The translations under genes were made by a program, and so were the position numbers. From Phascolomyces articulosus (lineage: Eukaryota > Mucoromycota > Mucoromycetes > Mucorales > Lichtheimiaceae), in the NCBI GenBank assembly GCA_025677815.1, contig JAIXMP010000051.1, forward strand, positions 155,517 to 219,516: a DNA stretch of 64,000 nt, in the 5' to 3' direction. The notes beneath the pieces are model-generated. The model searched no databases. It saw nothing but the letters and a program-made list of their open reading frames with translations, and was not told the DNA's origin. Positions 1 to 12,649 of the stretch are shown here, in pieces. Positions within the stretch are counted from its first letter, which is position 1, and each line of letters begins with the position of its first letter.

Positions 1-1801
1 AATTTCTGTATCTGCCATACGCTCTATCCGTTCTGCATCTTTATAAGTGACTGTCACCATCAATATATGATCCTGTTCATTTTTGCCTTGCAATAAAGAA
101 AAATAACCAGGTGCATTTAGGTTTTGCCAAACTGTATATCCATGGTCATGTTTCGTTCGATTGTTATCTGCATATAATGCAAACTGTATATAAAATAATT
201 ATTTTTTTTTAGAGTCATTGTTAATGTTTATACATTTCGCATAGAAGAGAAAACCCCATAACACACACAGAGAGAGAGGTTGTCTAGTAATTTATACGCC
301 CCATATTTTTTTATATATACAAGTATCAACAACAACAACAAATAAAACAAATATGCACTTTCAATTTTTTTCCTCAAAATGTTGGCGTAAATAAACTTTT
401 ACCTGCCAATCACCCCAAAACTGGTGATCAAATCGCATAAAGATTTTAGTATAAGTCGTCATGTGGAAACTATAAAGTGCTTCTTTTTTCCATTCAGGAA
501 GTTTAGGGATAAATTGGACAAGATCACTTTGAAGGACGCCTAGTCTAATAAACATCATGTTAGATCAAAAAATATATTAATTTATATATATATATATTTT
601 ACTTACGAAAATGTACATATAACATAATTAGCAATGATCTCATGACTGTTATTTGTCTTTATCTTGACTAAACCATCATCATTACTATAATCGATATGAG
701 TAACCAACGTGTTTAATAATAATCTATCATCTTCATCATCTCTTAAATATCGACTTGCTTCTTGTTGTAATATATAATTAAAACCTCTATACATTTAATA
801 TCATCATCAATTATTAACAGACTGATTTTATATATGATCTTTCCGCCATGACCATCTCATCATCTTATTGTACATTACCGATAATCTATAACAAATTCAT
901 TTCCAAATGGAAAAGTACCCACAGTCATATCCCGTGTTCCTGTAGCATAATCTAAAGATGCTACTTCTGCTGGTTCTGCCAATTCCCAATCTATAGCAAA
1001 ATATTCTACAGCTGACTTTAAGGGTGTATCAGGCTGCCAATCCAACATACGTAGTGCTGTTCTACTACTTAGATCGACTTGATTTCGAGATAATCGATCC
1101 TCTATAAATATATATTTAGATAAATCATTACAATATATTCCCCATCTTCTCTATTTACCTGCATAAAGTACCATATCCTCCATGACTTGTTCAAAAATAT
1201 CTGTTAATTCATGGCCGACTTGAGTTGTTACTGGACCATATGTATCATAATAAACCACATCTCGTTTATCATTGGGTGTAGTGATTAATCCATGACGTGA
1301 TGCTAATTTGTAAATAGGATTGGTTCCTTTACCATAAATCTATTATAATGTAATCTGTTATTAACAATGGAAGGTTCTTACTCACCACATGATCCATCTT
1401 AAGTTTCATTTATCCTAATTTCCTCTCCGATAAAATGTATGATTTTATATAAATGTGTTACCCAGTTTGCGCCCAGTTCAACAGATTTATAGCCAAATGC
1501 TTGATGTTGTACTCGACCTATCATCATCATCATCATCATAGATTATTATAGGGTTCATATAGATAAAATAGCTATTCATCCTCCCCAATTGAAATATAAC
1601 TTTTTTACCTCCAATAAATGATTGAGCATCAATAATTAAAAAATCAGTTTCACCTTTTTGATCCAATCGAGATGCAGCAGAAATACCAGCTGCACCTGCA
1701 CCAAGAATAGCCACTGTAGTTTTATATTGTTTCGCATTACATGTTGTAGTAATAGTAATCAATGGTATAAAAGTAAAAAATAGGAATGATGATATTCGCA
1801 T
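1..1801 (-). CDS. FAD-dependent polyamine/amine oxidase, secreted type, 3' end outside window
   Basis: Flavin amine oxidase of the polyamine oxidase type, which oxidises spermidine/spermine and releases H2O2. The first exon (1801-1609) encodes a hydrophobic signal peptide of about 22 residues, then the FAD-binding dinucleotide fold V-A-I-L-G-A-G-A-A-G-I-S-A-A. Later exons read in phase: 1517-1462 (ends ELGANW), 1397-1386 (only 12 nt), 1339-1159 (NPIYKL), 1101-879, 786-607, a piece starting near 554 with the family motif GVLQSDLVQF and TKIFMRF, and an exon from about 178 to the window edge (TVWQNLNAPGYFSLL). The C-terminal FAD contact region lies beyond position 1. The start is the first ATG before the signal peptide. 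The family call is secure; substrate and cell-surface location are inferred from the signal peptide. Confidence 0.9.
1386..1397 (-). other. 12-nt microexon of the polyamine oxidase gene
   Basis: A phase-0 exon of four codons (Met-Asp-His-Val) lies between an AAG acceptor and a GTGAGT donor. It joins the exon ending GANW to the exon starting IYGKGTNPIY. Without it the loop between the conserved GANW and NPIW-like motifs would be too short. With it the spacing is close to that of plant polyamine oxidases. Confidence 0.6.
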
Positions 1802-3405
1802 GGATTATAAAAAATTGAAAAAGAGAAAAAACAAAAGAGAGAGAGAGTTGTATTGTTATTTTTTTGAACTTAAGAACATTTGTCCCCAAGACCAAGATTT
1901 TTTTTTATCCACATGAATAACTTTAAATTGACTATTATGTAAATTATAGTTAAAGATTGGTGGTTTTACGTACCATAACGATGAAATACTTTTTTTTCTT
2001 GTTATCTGATTGGTTATTAGAGTTTCAAACAACCCTAGCTACACGATAATTAAAAAAAATGATATCCCCCTCGTGAGTTGTTGCTTTCTGCTTTCAATAT
2101 CTCACTATTATAGTCTGTGAAAGTGACCGTGAGAAAGAGAAGAAAATCAGGGCACAAATAAAATCACAATTCATTTTAAAAAGTGATAAATAAAGGTCAC
2201 GATAACATAAGGCTCTTATATGTACGTACACATAAAATGACACTAGTGATAATAGGTCAAATTCTTCATTGATCCCTGATGGTTTAAAATAGCAATGACG
2301 ATGGTATATATATATATATATATATTGAGCAGTTAAAGAAAAGGACATCTCAAAATTGCCAGTATAATCAAAAGATTCTTATCTATTTTATTGTGTAATT
2401 TTATACAAACTTTCAGGATTTTTAAACACATTTGGTAACGCAGCATCATTTGATGCGTTTTTTTATACCTTGTAATTTTTAACATAATAGTATACTCTCT
2501 CCCCTTCTTCATACTTATTTTATGACAGGTTTTTTTTGATGGATAAGAGGGGGGTGAGTGTGTGAATTATGCCTCACTCTCCTTCTATGTATAAAAGGCG
2601 GGTTAAAAATACATTATTTTTTAGGGGTGAAAGGGGAAAAAAAAGCCTCATGTGTAAGTAGCTTTATATATATAAAAAAAAAGAGGCATTTTGCGGCATT
2701 ATACATATGATTTTGACGTATACGATACTTGAGTTATAAGGAGGAAAAATGGTGAAAGTTTATTGATTTAAATAATAATAATAATAATAAAAGAAAGATA
2801 GAATTGGTGGGATCATCATATATAATATTATTGAATAATGCAGAAAAAAAAATAATAAGAAAAGGTGATGGTGGCTCTTTCTCAATGTTTTGAATTGCTA
2901 AATAATAGAATAGTTTTTTTTTTTTCGTATGGCCAGTCATGATGAGAGCATATGTAAAAAAGAGTATAAATGTGCTGATGCGAGAAAAAAAATGCTTATG
3001 TACATAATAATAAAAAAGAAGAAGAATATAAAAAAAATGCGCCAAACATGATATAGAGAGAGTTTTTGAAAGAAAATGCGGGGGGAGAGAGAGATAAAAA
3101 AAGAAAGGGGGAAAAAGACGAGGAGAGGACATTGAGAAGAAAGAAAAAAAAATGAAGAGTTTGTCTGTCAATCATGAAATAGTAAAATAAAAAAAGAGGT
3201 TGTCAAAAATTGGTGGATGCATAAAAAGTGAAAATAAAATCATATAAAAAGAAGTGCAAATAAAATAAAAAAATAAAATAAACTGACGATGATGAGCGAA
3301 TAAAAAAAATAAATAAAAAGAGTGGAAATGTGTGTATGTATTTTTGCTGTTGGTGTATGATGGATATATAATATGATATATATAAATTGAAAATATGATG
3401 AATTA
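1802..3405. other. Intergenic spacer, no supported gene
   Basis: This 1.6 kb spacer separates the 5' end of the oxidase gene from the 3' end of the STE12 gene (both minus strand). It is rich in poly-A, (TA)n and (AAT)n tracts. The open frames here (for example 2734-3171, minus) are low-complexity Phe/Leu/Tyr strings and show no domain. It presumably holds the oxidase promoter and the STE12 3' UTR. Confidence 0.7.
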
Positions 3406-6400
3406 TTACATCATGGTCATTGAAACATCTGTTGGTACGACAAAAGGTGTATATGATGAATGATCTTGTTGAAATCCATCATCATATTGAAATGAACCAA
3501 TATGATCGGGTGATGATGATGTAGTAGAAATAAATTGTTGTTGTTGAAGTTGTTGCTGCTGCTGCTGCTGCTGTTGTTGTTGGAACAATTCAGGTTTAAA
3601 AGATGAAAATAATGTTACGGGTGGTTGAGCAAAAGAATGATCCGTCGCATTAAACATAAAAGGTGTCAGAGTATCAGAAACATCATCAATCCATTGAGGA
3701 TGATGATGGTGTGGGAAATAATGGTGTTGCGTTTGTTGGTTCAAATAAATAGCTGATGCAGGTGAAGATGTTAATGAAGAAGCGGAATCATCTTCAGAGG
3801 ATGAACTCGTACGTGATCGGAATGGAAATCCATTCCCACCTCCACCATTATGCATTGCCGTTGTTGTTGGTGTTGCAGTCGTCATTGGTGTAGGTTCATA
3901 AAAGTTTTCCAAATCCAACATGGGGCTCATTGTACTACTTCGACTGGTATCATTACTATATTGACAAGATGAAGCGGGTGTTAATGTTGTCGTTGGGGTA
4001 GTACACATTGCTGCTGCTGCTACTGCTGCTGCCGCCATCGTTGCTTCAGCTGAAGGATGTTGCCAAGACAAAGGAGAGGCTCCTGCTACTACTGCTGTTG
4101 CTGTTGGGGATGAAGAGGAACAAGCACAATCAGTGTTCCCCTTTGTAGTACCCTCCAACACACCATGATGCGCTTGTTGATGTTCCATCAAAAATTCTGA
4201 ATGAGAAAATCGTTTTCCACACAAGGGACACATAAAAGGTTGTTCCAATTCATGCGCTCGTAAATGTTGATCCAAATGTTCCAATAATTTGAACATGTGT
4301 CCGCAAGAAGGTTGTGGGCAAGTATAAGTACGTTCAGGTTCCATCAATTTTCCATTATTTGTAACCATGGCAGATGACCAAGGTGTTGGTTCTTGTTGTT
4401 GCTGTTGTTGATGACACATGGGAGTTGAAGGCGATACCGTTGGAGTAGTAGTAGTAGTAGTAGTAGTAGCAATCGAAGCTGGAACATATCCTACGGTAGC
4501 AGCAGCCATGGCGAGACGACTTGTATGATTGTTGTTATTATTGGCGTTGTTGTTATGGTCATATTGCATCGATGAAGAGGGAGAACTGGATTGATGAAGA
4601 AGATGAGCTGGTCGTTGTTGCTGTGAAGTCACAATACTTGACATAGCTGATGGTCCCTGATCCATAGTATGGATGGAGTGATGCTGATCAAGATACTGGT
4701 GATGATGAGGCGATGGTTGAGGTGGATGCATCAATGAATAGGGTGAACCTGTTGCTGTGGTTGTTGGATGATGAACCGGTGTCGTAACAACCGCAGCATG
4801 TTGAGTGGCTACCATAGGTGTCATCATGGTTGTATTACCATGTGGTGTGGATGGTGTTGTTGTTGTTGAAGTCGAAGCGGCGCGACGTCTTCGTTGTTTG
4901 TACGTAGGTGAACCATCAAAAAGAGACAATGCGCCAAAAATAGCCTTCTTTTTTTTGAGGGTGGTTGAGTCGAGTGATTTGGGTACATCAGACGAGGGTC
5001 GACGTACACCAGTAACACCAGCAGCAGCATCACTCGTCGTAGGAGTCATTACAGGCGATGGTGATGGATCATCACGAACTGGGGTACGACCCATGGGTTG
5101 TTGTTGCGAAGAAATCATCTTATTACTGGAAGAAGAGGAAGTGGTTGTTGGTTTACTTCTATTGGTATAAGCTTGACGACCTTCAAATGTAGAAGATAAA
5201 CGTTGTCTTGCGACAGAAGGCGAACTGGGTGTGGTTGCACGGCTTCGTACACGAGGTCGGATAGGTGCCTTTGGTGAAGGACGTCCCGCATGACTCAGGT
5301 GGTGATAATGGTGTCGGGCACATATAGTACCATTAGGTGGTGTTGCTGTTGTTGGAACAGAATTAACGCGTGATCGACGCATTGAAGCTGTGGTTGTTGT
5401 GGCCATGGATTGTTGCTTATTGTTGGGGACAATAGAAGAAGTTACGGTACTAGGTGTCACAGCTGATCGGTTACGTTGATGTGGTAACCAACCCCAATAA
5501 CCTATATAGAATATGCATATAATAATAATAATGATAAGTGGGTTATTATTTTATTATTTTGTTTTTTGATGTAAGTATTTCTCTTTTTATATGTAAAAAA
5601 ACAAAAAGTGAGTTGCTGCTGATGCTGTTGTTTTTTATTGTATAAATACATATATGTTATAAGTATATATAGATATATAGATATAAATATATATAAAAAT
5701 TATATACCTTGTTGATGTTGTTGTGCATGGGATACTGTACATCGAGCCGCTTCATCTTCCAGTGCATGCGCTGTTGCTGCAGCCGAGAGTGACATACTCT
5801 TTCTCAATTGATCAAAGAGCTCCTGCGTCGAATCAAGGGAGAGCGACGATGCAGGCTCCGCGACAGCAACGGTGGTTGGCTCCATATCCATTTTCTCCCG
5901 CTTTAGATCCCGTTCCAGGGCATCAAGGAACAGACGATCATGAGGGACAGAGTACCAATAAAACACTTTTTGCTTCTTTTGAGTACGGATACAGTTGTTC
6001 TTGTAAAGCATATCCAGTAATTCGGATTTAGGTTCTTCCAAGCGCGCATCATTTCCAGGCTTCAAATTTCTTAAATCACTAAAGATACCTTCTTCAAATT
6101 TCTTTGCGTTCGTGACAGGTCGACCAAACGCGTGGAAACGAAAAGTGAGCGATCGAACAATATCTGTTCCAGTAATATAAAACAATTCGTTCCAAAGGAC
6201 ACACGACATGTCTTCTCCTGTAGGTAAACGAAATCGCTTAATATTATTGGTTGTTGTAATCATACCACCATTTTGAAGATGATTATGGACGAGAGAAGAA
6301 GAGTGATTGTTGTTATTTTCCATGATAGGAGAAACATCGTCTTTTTTATTTTCAGGGTCGTTTTCTTCCCAGTGTTCGGCTGCTGTGGCCAAAAAATATT

Positions 6401-6602
6401 TTAGATCGTCAATTTGCGCCAATCTTTTAACCATATTATTATTGGTAGGTGTTGGCATATTATTTGTTGTTGTGGAAGAAGCGGATGAATCAATGGAACC
6501 TGTACTATTACTTGTTGACAAGGTATTGTTGAGTAACCCGGTTGCTCTACCATTCGTAGTTGTAGGATGCATCTTGCTAGGTATCGTCATCGTCGTCGTC
6601 AT
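3406..6602 (-). CDS. STE12: Ste12-like transcription factor (STE domain plus two C2H2 zinc fingers)
   Basis: Sequence-specific activator at the end of mating/filamentation MAPK cascades. Two exons: 6602-5708 and 5501-3406, joined in phase (Gly codon split G|GT) across a 206-nt intron with donor GTATAT and acceptor TATAG; about 996 residues. Exon 1 has the conserved STE (homeodomain-like) domain at roughly residues 58-230, with landmarks KRFRLP, CVLWN, ITGTDIVRSL, FRFHAFGRPV, FEEGIFSDLR and the C-terminal KVFYWYSVPHDRLFLDALERD. Exon 2 is long and low in complexity (Ser, Thr, poly-Gln, Ala), with two C2H2 fingers near residues 690-745 (C-x4-C...H-x3-H style CPQPSC..., then CPLCGKRF...H). STE domain plus C-terminal C2H2 pair is the arrangement of non-Saccharomycotina Ste12/SteA proteins. 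The gene is divergent from the PAK kinase at 9259. Identification is firm; the target pathway is inferred. Confidence 0.93.
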
Positions 6603-9258
6603 GGAAATATAAATAAGAAATAAATTCTTTTTTTTTTATATAAATATTGGAAAAATTGAAGGCTTTTTTTTTTTTTTTTGGTTGTTTGTACAGGAAGAAA
6701 TGTATAAAAAAAAAAAGAAAAAAATATTAATACAAAAGAAAGAATGGGTTAAATTGTATAATGATAATAATTAATAATAATAAATGCTTCTTTAAAGAGT
6801 TCGATTTTTTATGATTTTTGTTGTTTAAAAAAAAAGAAAGAAAAACGAAAAAGAAAAAAGAAAAAAAAAGACTTTGATCTAAGGACGGAGAACTAGAAAA
6901 AAGAAAAAAAAGGGCTACTTTGGTATACTTAATTATAATATCTGAAGTTACTATTTAGTATAATATGTATATATATATATATATGTCTGCAGCAGTAGTA
7001 GTGGTAATAGTAGTAGAGTATTTGAATAAGTTGCTCAAACAGAAGCAGGCGGGCAAAAAAAAGGAGCAGCATGATGATTATGGGGGAACGGAAAAAAAAG
7101 GGGGATTTCTTTCATGTTTAGTTATAGCTTTTTTTTTCGACTTGCAAAATAATAATTTTTATAAAGGCGGATACTCTTTTTATTATTATTTTGGGTTATG
7201 CATGGGGGTTATTATTATTCTTAGTAGTACTGGTACTACTACTAATAATTATTTATTACAGTTAGTTGTCTGTGAAGACGGCAGGATAGTGGGGGGAGGG
7301 GGAGAAGGAGGAGGAGGAAGGGAATAATAATAATTATAATAGATAGAATGAACAAGATGATAGGGGAAAAGATTTGTATCAACGAGCATGATCATTAATT
7401 ATTTCCCTTTCATCTTCTTTAATATATATCACTTCATTATATTGATGGTGATTATAATCTATTACTTAAAGGCAAGAATCATCATCATGTCAATAACATA
7501 AATATAAATGTGATTCGATTGTGTGGCGTTTTATTTGTTTTTTGTTTTCTTTTTTTTTTTAAAAAAAAGAAGATGCACAGTGAAATATAAATGGTGCTGT
7601 CATTCAACAAACCGGACAACAAATCATTTTTTGTTTTAAAAAAGATGGAGATTGATCCCCCACGTTATTATAGATGATGAGAAAGAAGAAGAGTCACGCG
7701 ATATGATTTATTATTATATCTTTAAGTATTATTATTAAGTAAGTGAATAGTCAATGAAATTGGGTTCCGGATGATTCTTTCCGAGAAAAAAGAATTGAGC
7801 GCGCCTTTTTTGGGGGATGTTAACTATTATGTTGTCTTAGTGGAATATAAGAACACTTTGAAAGAAGAAAGAAGAAATAAACATCGATCTGCTCCCTGTA
7901 TGCCTTGTTGTTGTGCTATTATGCTGTAAAGGTGCTGCTTGTTGCTGATGATGATGCTGTGTAAAAAATAGTACTATTATAATCCCCCTTCACTTTATGA
8001 CTCCTCCTTTCCCTTTCCCCAAAAATAACATTTTGGGGAGGAAGAAAGTGCGATTCATATAGTTGCGCCACCCATTTTACCATTATATAATAATCATTAT
8101 AAAGCCAAGATATTTTATAGAATCATGCTATGATTGATTCTCGTTTTTTTTTTTTTTACGAAATCATGATGCATAGGTGATGGTGATGAGTGAATGCATT
8201 ATTGTATGATGATATGTGGGGTGAACAAATGAAGAAGGAAGTATATTTTATATATACATTTCCATTCCCATGGATTTTATGTTATATATTATCTTTATTA
8301 TTATTTATATATATTTATATATAAACAAGAAGCATGATGCACATATTGAATCATTTTAATCAAGGAAGGAGAAGAAATAAATGGTGCACAAACATACGCC
8401 CATGTGCATTTTAAAACAACAACAACAACGATCTCTTATAATTATTAATTAGGTACCTTGGTTATATAAACTTTAAAATGTATATCTCATATATAGGATA
8501 GAGTAGCCTAGCAATGAAGTGATGGCTGTCATGATCATCCTCTTTTTTTGTTACCATGCGTTACTTTTATTTTCTTGTTGTCATGGTAACTACAGTTGCT
8601 ATGATTATTTTGTTGTCATAGTAATCACCGTTGTTTTGGCAACTTTGTTGCCATGGTCTTCATTAAGAAAATAACAACTCCCAGTAAGCGATGGACCCTC
8701 TTGGTCTATTAATAGGTTGAAGCGATTGACTCTTTATCCCACAATAACTGTTTTGTCGATCAATTATATTTTTATGCTGTGAATTATGTCAAAAAACTAT
8801 TTTGGCAAGTAATATATAACCATACAGTTGACATCATTATTAGAATGCTTGATTTATTTGAAATAAAAAAAATGCACACATCATTTTGTGTTATGGATAA
8901 GAACAAGCAAGATTATTTTTTATCTAAACTGAATTTTAATGATAAAGAGAAGAAGAATGTGTGGATGGATGATTGTTTTGTTGTTATTGTTGGGTTAATA
9001 GATTCCCTTCACCCCTGATTCATGGGCAGGTCTATTTTTATATATATTTAATAATTATAATAAAATGAATAAGAAAAGAAAAGAGAAAAAGAGAAAATGT
9101 TCAAGAAAAATCCTATTAAAAAGTTTCTTTCTTCTTTCCCCTCTTCCACTTTCTTCATTGGAATTACCTTTTCGTCATTTCATTTTATACTTTGAAATTC
9201 ACCATCGTTTGAATCTGATAAAAAATTAGAGAAACTGTGTGCACAAAAATTTTAAAGA
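6603..9258. other. Shared 2.7 kb upstream region between STE12 (-) and the PAK kinase (+)
   Basis: No supported gene. It contains long A/T tracts, (TA)n near 6965-6985 and several low-complexity open frames (6965-7327, 8779-9018) without family signatures. The only strongly patterned part is the X-box-like cluster at 8550-8656. Both flanking genes start outward from here, so it should hold both promoters. Confidence 0.7.
8550..8656. promoter_or_regulatory. Cluster of RFX/X-box-like motifs
   Basis: Five related motifs lie within about 107 bp: GTTACCATGCGTTAC (8550), GTTGTCATGGTAAC (8577-8590), GTTGCTATGATTA (8595), GTTGTCATAGTAAT (8612-8625) and the palindromic TGGCAAC-TTT-GTTGCCA (8637-8653, running into CATGG). 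They resemble the RFX-family X-box GTTGCCATGGCAAC (Crt1/Sak1/RFX in fungi). The pattern is seen in the sequence; regulatory function is inferred. Confidence 0.5.
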
Positions 9259-12200
9259 ATGGCTGAAATAAAAAAGGACGGATATTTACAAGTAAAAGAA
9301 GATGGAATAAGAGCATGGATGTGGTCTAAACGATATGTTGTTTTACGTGAACAAACTTTAACATTTCATCGTAACGAGGTAAATAATAACATACTTCTTC
9401 TTTGACAAATGAACAATAACAATAATAATGAACTGGATATATATATTTATAACATGATAATATATTTTAACCAAATATCAAGCAAACCGGCCAATGCGTT
9501 GCGTTAATATTTCTCAAAGATATCAATACGGTCACACGTGCAGAATTGAAATCCTATTGTTTTGAACTTGGAACAAAAGGAAAAACATATTATCTTTCAT
9601 GTAAAAGTGATGAAGAATTATATTCTTGGATGGATGAGATTTATAATGTAAGTCTTTATCACCATCTATCTATCCTTTTTTTTCTATAATGCCTATAACT
9701 ATTAGTCAGAGTAGTGGTTGCTATATAGTGAAGTATGAAAATGATTGAAAAGCTGACCCCACATATTTTTATATAAATCGAAATCAGCGGTCTCCACTGG
9801 GTGCTTCTGGTCCAACTAATTTCGTTCATAGAGTTCACGTTGGTTTTGACCCCGTCACAGGTGCATTTACAGTATGTGTGTCGTGTCATCTGTTTGTTTG
9901 GGGGAGAGAGGGAAGGGAGATAATTAAACAAAAGTTTTGACAAAAAAAATATATTATCAATAATACAGGGTTTACCGGAACAGTGGAACGCATTACTCAA
10001 AGGATCTAAAATTACACCAGAAGATGCAGCAAAAAATCCACAAGCTGTATTAGAAGCATTAGAATTTTTTACAGATCAAGCACGAAAAGAAAAAGAAAAA
10101 GAAGAGTATCAACAAGAACAACAAAGGAAGAAATTAAAGCAACAACAGCAGCAACAACTCAAACCCAGTCGTTCAACACCAGCGCCGCGACATATTCGTG
10201 AAGCACTCGCACGGCCACCTGATGTTCTACAGCACATAAACAATAACAACCACAAAGATGTACAATCATTTATGGAAAACAGCAAGGTATCACAACAGGT
10301 AATGAAAGTTGTCTGTTTCATTGTACATTCCATTTTTCATTGATCATTATTGTTATATATAAAATAATATTAGATATCCAAGACCCACAATAACACCGAG
10401 TCAACGAATACTACTCCATCATCAACAACAGTCATATTTCCAGAGGTACGTAAAGATAATAGTTTCTATTCAAAAGATAATGAAAGTGACGTAACAACAA
10501 TTCACTTTCCAACTTCTCCTTTCTCCCCCTCTCCAAAACAAATGAAAAAAAAGATGCAGACCAAATCTGAATGATGCGATGATAATAATAAAACTAATAA
10601 TAGATAACATCCTCACCACGTCTTCCAAAGCAACGAAAACCCCAAACACCTCCTACACCACAACCTTCATTATCACAAGTTTCTCTACCTCGACCTACTT
10701 TAAAAACGAAAGCATCAATTTCTGTCATACCCAAACAACAACCACTACCACCGCAGAAACAAAGTAAATTAGCTTCTCATGTCATTGAAAAATCAGGGTT
10801 TGAACGGGAAAAGGAACGGTTAAAAGAAGTGGCTATTGCATTAGAAAAGGAAAGTGCAGAACGTAAAGCAGCAGCAGCGGCCATGATAGATCAACAACAT
10901 CAACAGCAACATTTACAACAAAAGAAAGAGAGTCATAACAACAGTAACAATAATAACAATACCCAATTACATAAAATGAAATCCTTGAAAAAAATTCAAC
11001 CACAACCTCAAGTGTCAACGCCTGTTCCTCGTACATCAGCTAATACCACTGAAAAGAAAAAAAAAGCACCTTCTACCAGAAAACAAAATAAGGATACTAA
11101 TAATCATGGTGGTATGACAGATGCCCAAATTATGGAACGATTAAGTAAGTGAAAGGGAGATGGATATTACTTGAATGAATGGATGGGTCCTAAATTAAAC
11201 GTTATTATTGGATATAAAATAGAATCCATTGTTTCTATGGGTGACCCAAATACTCTATTTAAGCGAAATAAACGAATTGGACAAGGGTATATATGATATT
11301 CTTTTAGATTTATAAAAAAAAAACCAAGAGAAAGAAAGAGAGAGAGAGAGTAAATAACACATGCTTTACATTAGAGCCTCTGGCTATGTCTATTTAGCAA
11401 ATCATATCGTAACAAGTAACAAAGTGGCAATCAAGGAAATGGATTTAAGTAAACAATCTCGATTAGACTTGATTGTCAATGAGATTATGATTATGAAAGA
11501 ATCACATCATGAAAATATTGTCAATTTCTTGGATAGCTTTTTAGTGCGTGGTGATTTATGGGTCATTATGGAATATATGGAAGGAGGTGCATTAACAGAT
11601 GTCATTGAAAATAATACCATGACAGAGCAGCAAATTGCTACTGTTTGTGCTGAGGTATAATAACATGAAATAACGCAACCCACCATCCATCATGAAATGA
11701 AATCTTATCATTTAAAATAACTTATAAATTCTTTTTTCTATACTTTTATAGACAGCGAAAGGGTTGGACCATTTACATTCACAAAATATTATTCATCGTG
11801 ATATCAAGTCTGATAATGTATTATTAAACTTTCAAGGACAAGTCAAGATAAGTGACTTCGGGTATTGTGCCAAATTAACGGATCAACGTAATAAACGGGC
11901 TACGATGGTGGGAACACCTTACTGGGTACAGTAAATTATATTATTTTTATATTATATCATTTTTCGAAATTTCATGAATAAAATAAGGTAACACATTATC
12001 AATATCAATATGTAATATAGATGGCACCTGAAGTGGTAAAACAAAAAGAATATGGAGCCAAAGTGGATATATGGTCATTAGGTATTATGGCAATTGAAAT
12101 GATTGAAAATGAACCACCCTATTTGGATGAAGAACCGTTGAAAGCTCTTTATTTGATTGCTACGAATGGGACTCCATCTCTCAAGAATCCAAACCAATTG

Positions 12201-12448
12201 TCACAGGAATTAAAAGGTTTTCTTGCTGTTTGTTTATGTGTGGATGTAAAATCACGGGCGACGGCTTCAGAATTATTACAGGTAAGATATTATTATTATT
12301 CATCCATTTCAATCATTCATTTATTATATATATATATATGTATAATATACTCATCCTATCATTTATAATGAATATATAGCATGACTTTTTGAAAAATGCA
12401 GGACCTGTAGAAATTCTTCCTACTTTATTAAGATTTAAAAAAAAGTGA
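9259..12448 (+). CDS. CLA4: PAK-family Ser/Thr kinase, Cla4-like (PH, CRIB, kinase)
   Basis: Cdc42/Rac effector kinase that controls polarity, septation and MAPK input. Eleven exons read in phase: 9259-9378, 9483-9647, 9788-9871, 9969-10298, 10374-10445, 10604-11144, 11223-11286, 11375-11654, 11752-11925, 12021-12281, 12380-12448; about 719 residues. Residues 1-95 form a PH domain (GYLQVKE, closing Trp in YSWMDEIY). Residues ~97-130 are the CRIB/p21-binding motif ([20 protein letters not shown]). A basic Gln/Lys-rich linker follows. The kinase domain (~450-710) has the glycine loop [16 protein letters not shown], catalytic [11 protein letters not shown] and GTPYWMAPEVV. The PH domain upstream of CRIB distinguishes the Cla4/Skm class from Ste20. 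Its neighbour on the left is divergent STE12; RRN3 follows in tandem after 201 bp. Confidence 0.93.
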
Positions 12449-12649
12449 AAAAATGTAACACAAAGAAGAATCTATGCTTAATTGCATAAATATTAAGAAA
12501 TTGTTAATGTGCTGCGTGAATGTGGCTTGTACGCTCTTTTTATCAATCGAACTGCTCTTTTTTAATATTGGGGCCAGAAACTTTCTCTTTCTCTCTCTTT
12601 TTTTTTTTTTAAACAGAGTTATTATATATATATATATATATATATCAGG
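12449..12649. other. Short intergenic spacer between tandem genes
   Basis: 201 bp between the kinase stop and the RRN3 start, containing a T-rich run and a (TA)n tract at about 12624-12644 just upstream of the RRN3 ATG. The kinase terminator and RRN3 promoter must share this space. Confidence 0.6.

Noticed and set aside
2734..3171. 145-codon minus-strand ORF
   Set aside because: Phe/Leu/Tyr strings produced by A/T-rich repeats.
4805..5170. Plus-strand 121-codon open frame
   Set aside because: Antisense shadow of the low-complexity region of the STE12 gene; Val/Leu/Glu repeats mirror its Thr/Ser/Gln codons.
6965..7327. Plus-strand ORF of 120 codons in the STE12/PAK spacer
   Set aside because: Low-complexity (Tyr, Val, Gly runs) from microsatellite-like DNA; no domain, no splice context.
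8779..9018. 79-codon plus-strand ORF upstream of the PAK kinase
   Set aside because: AT-driven composition and no family similarity; could be a short upstream ORF but there is no support.
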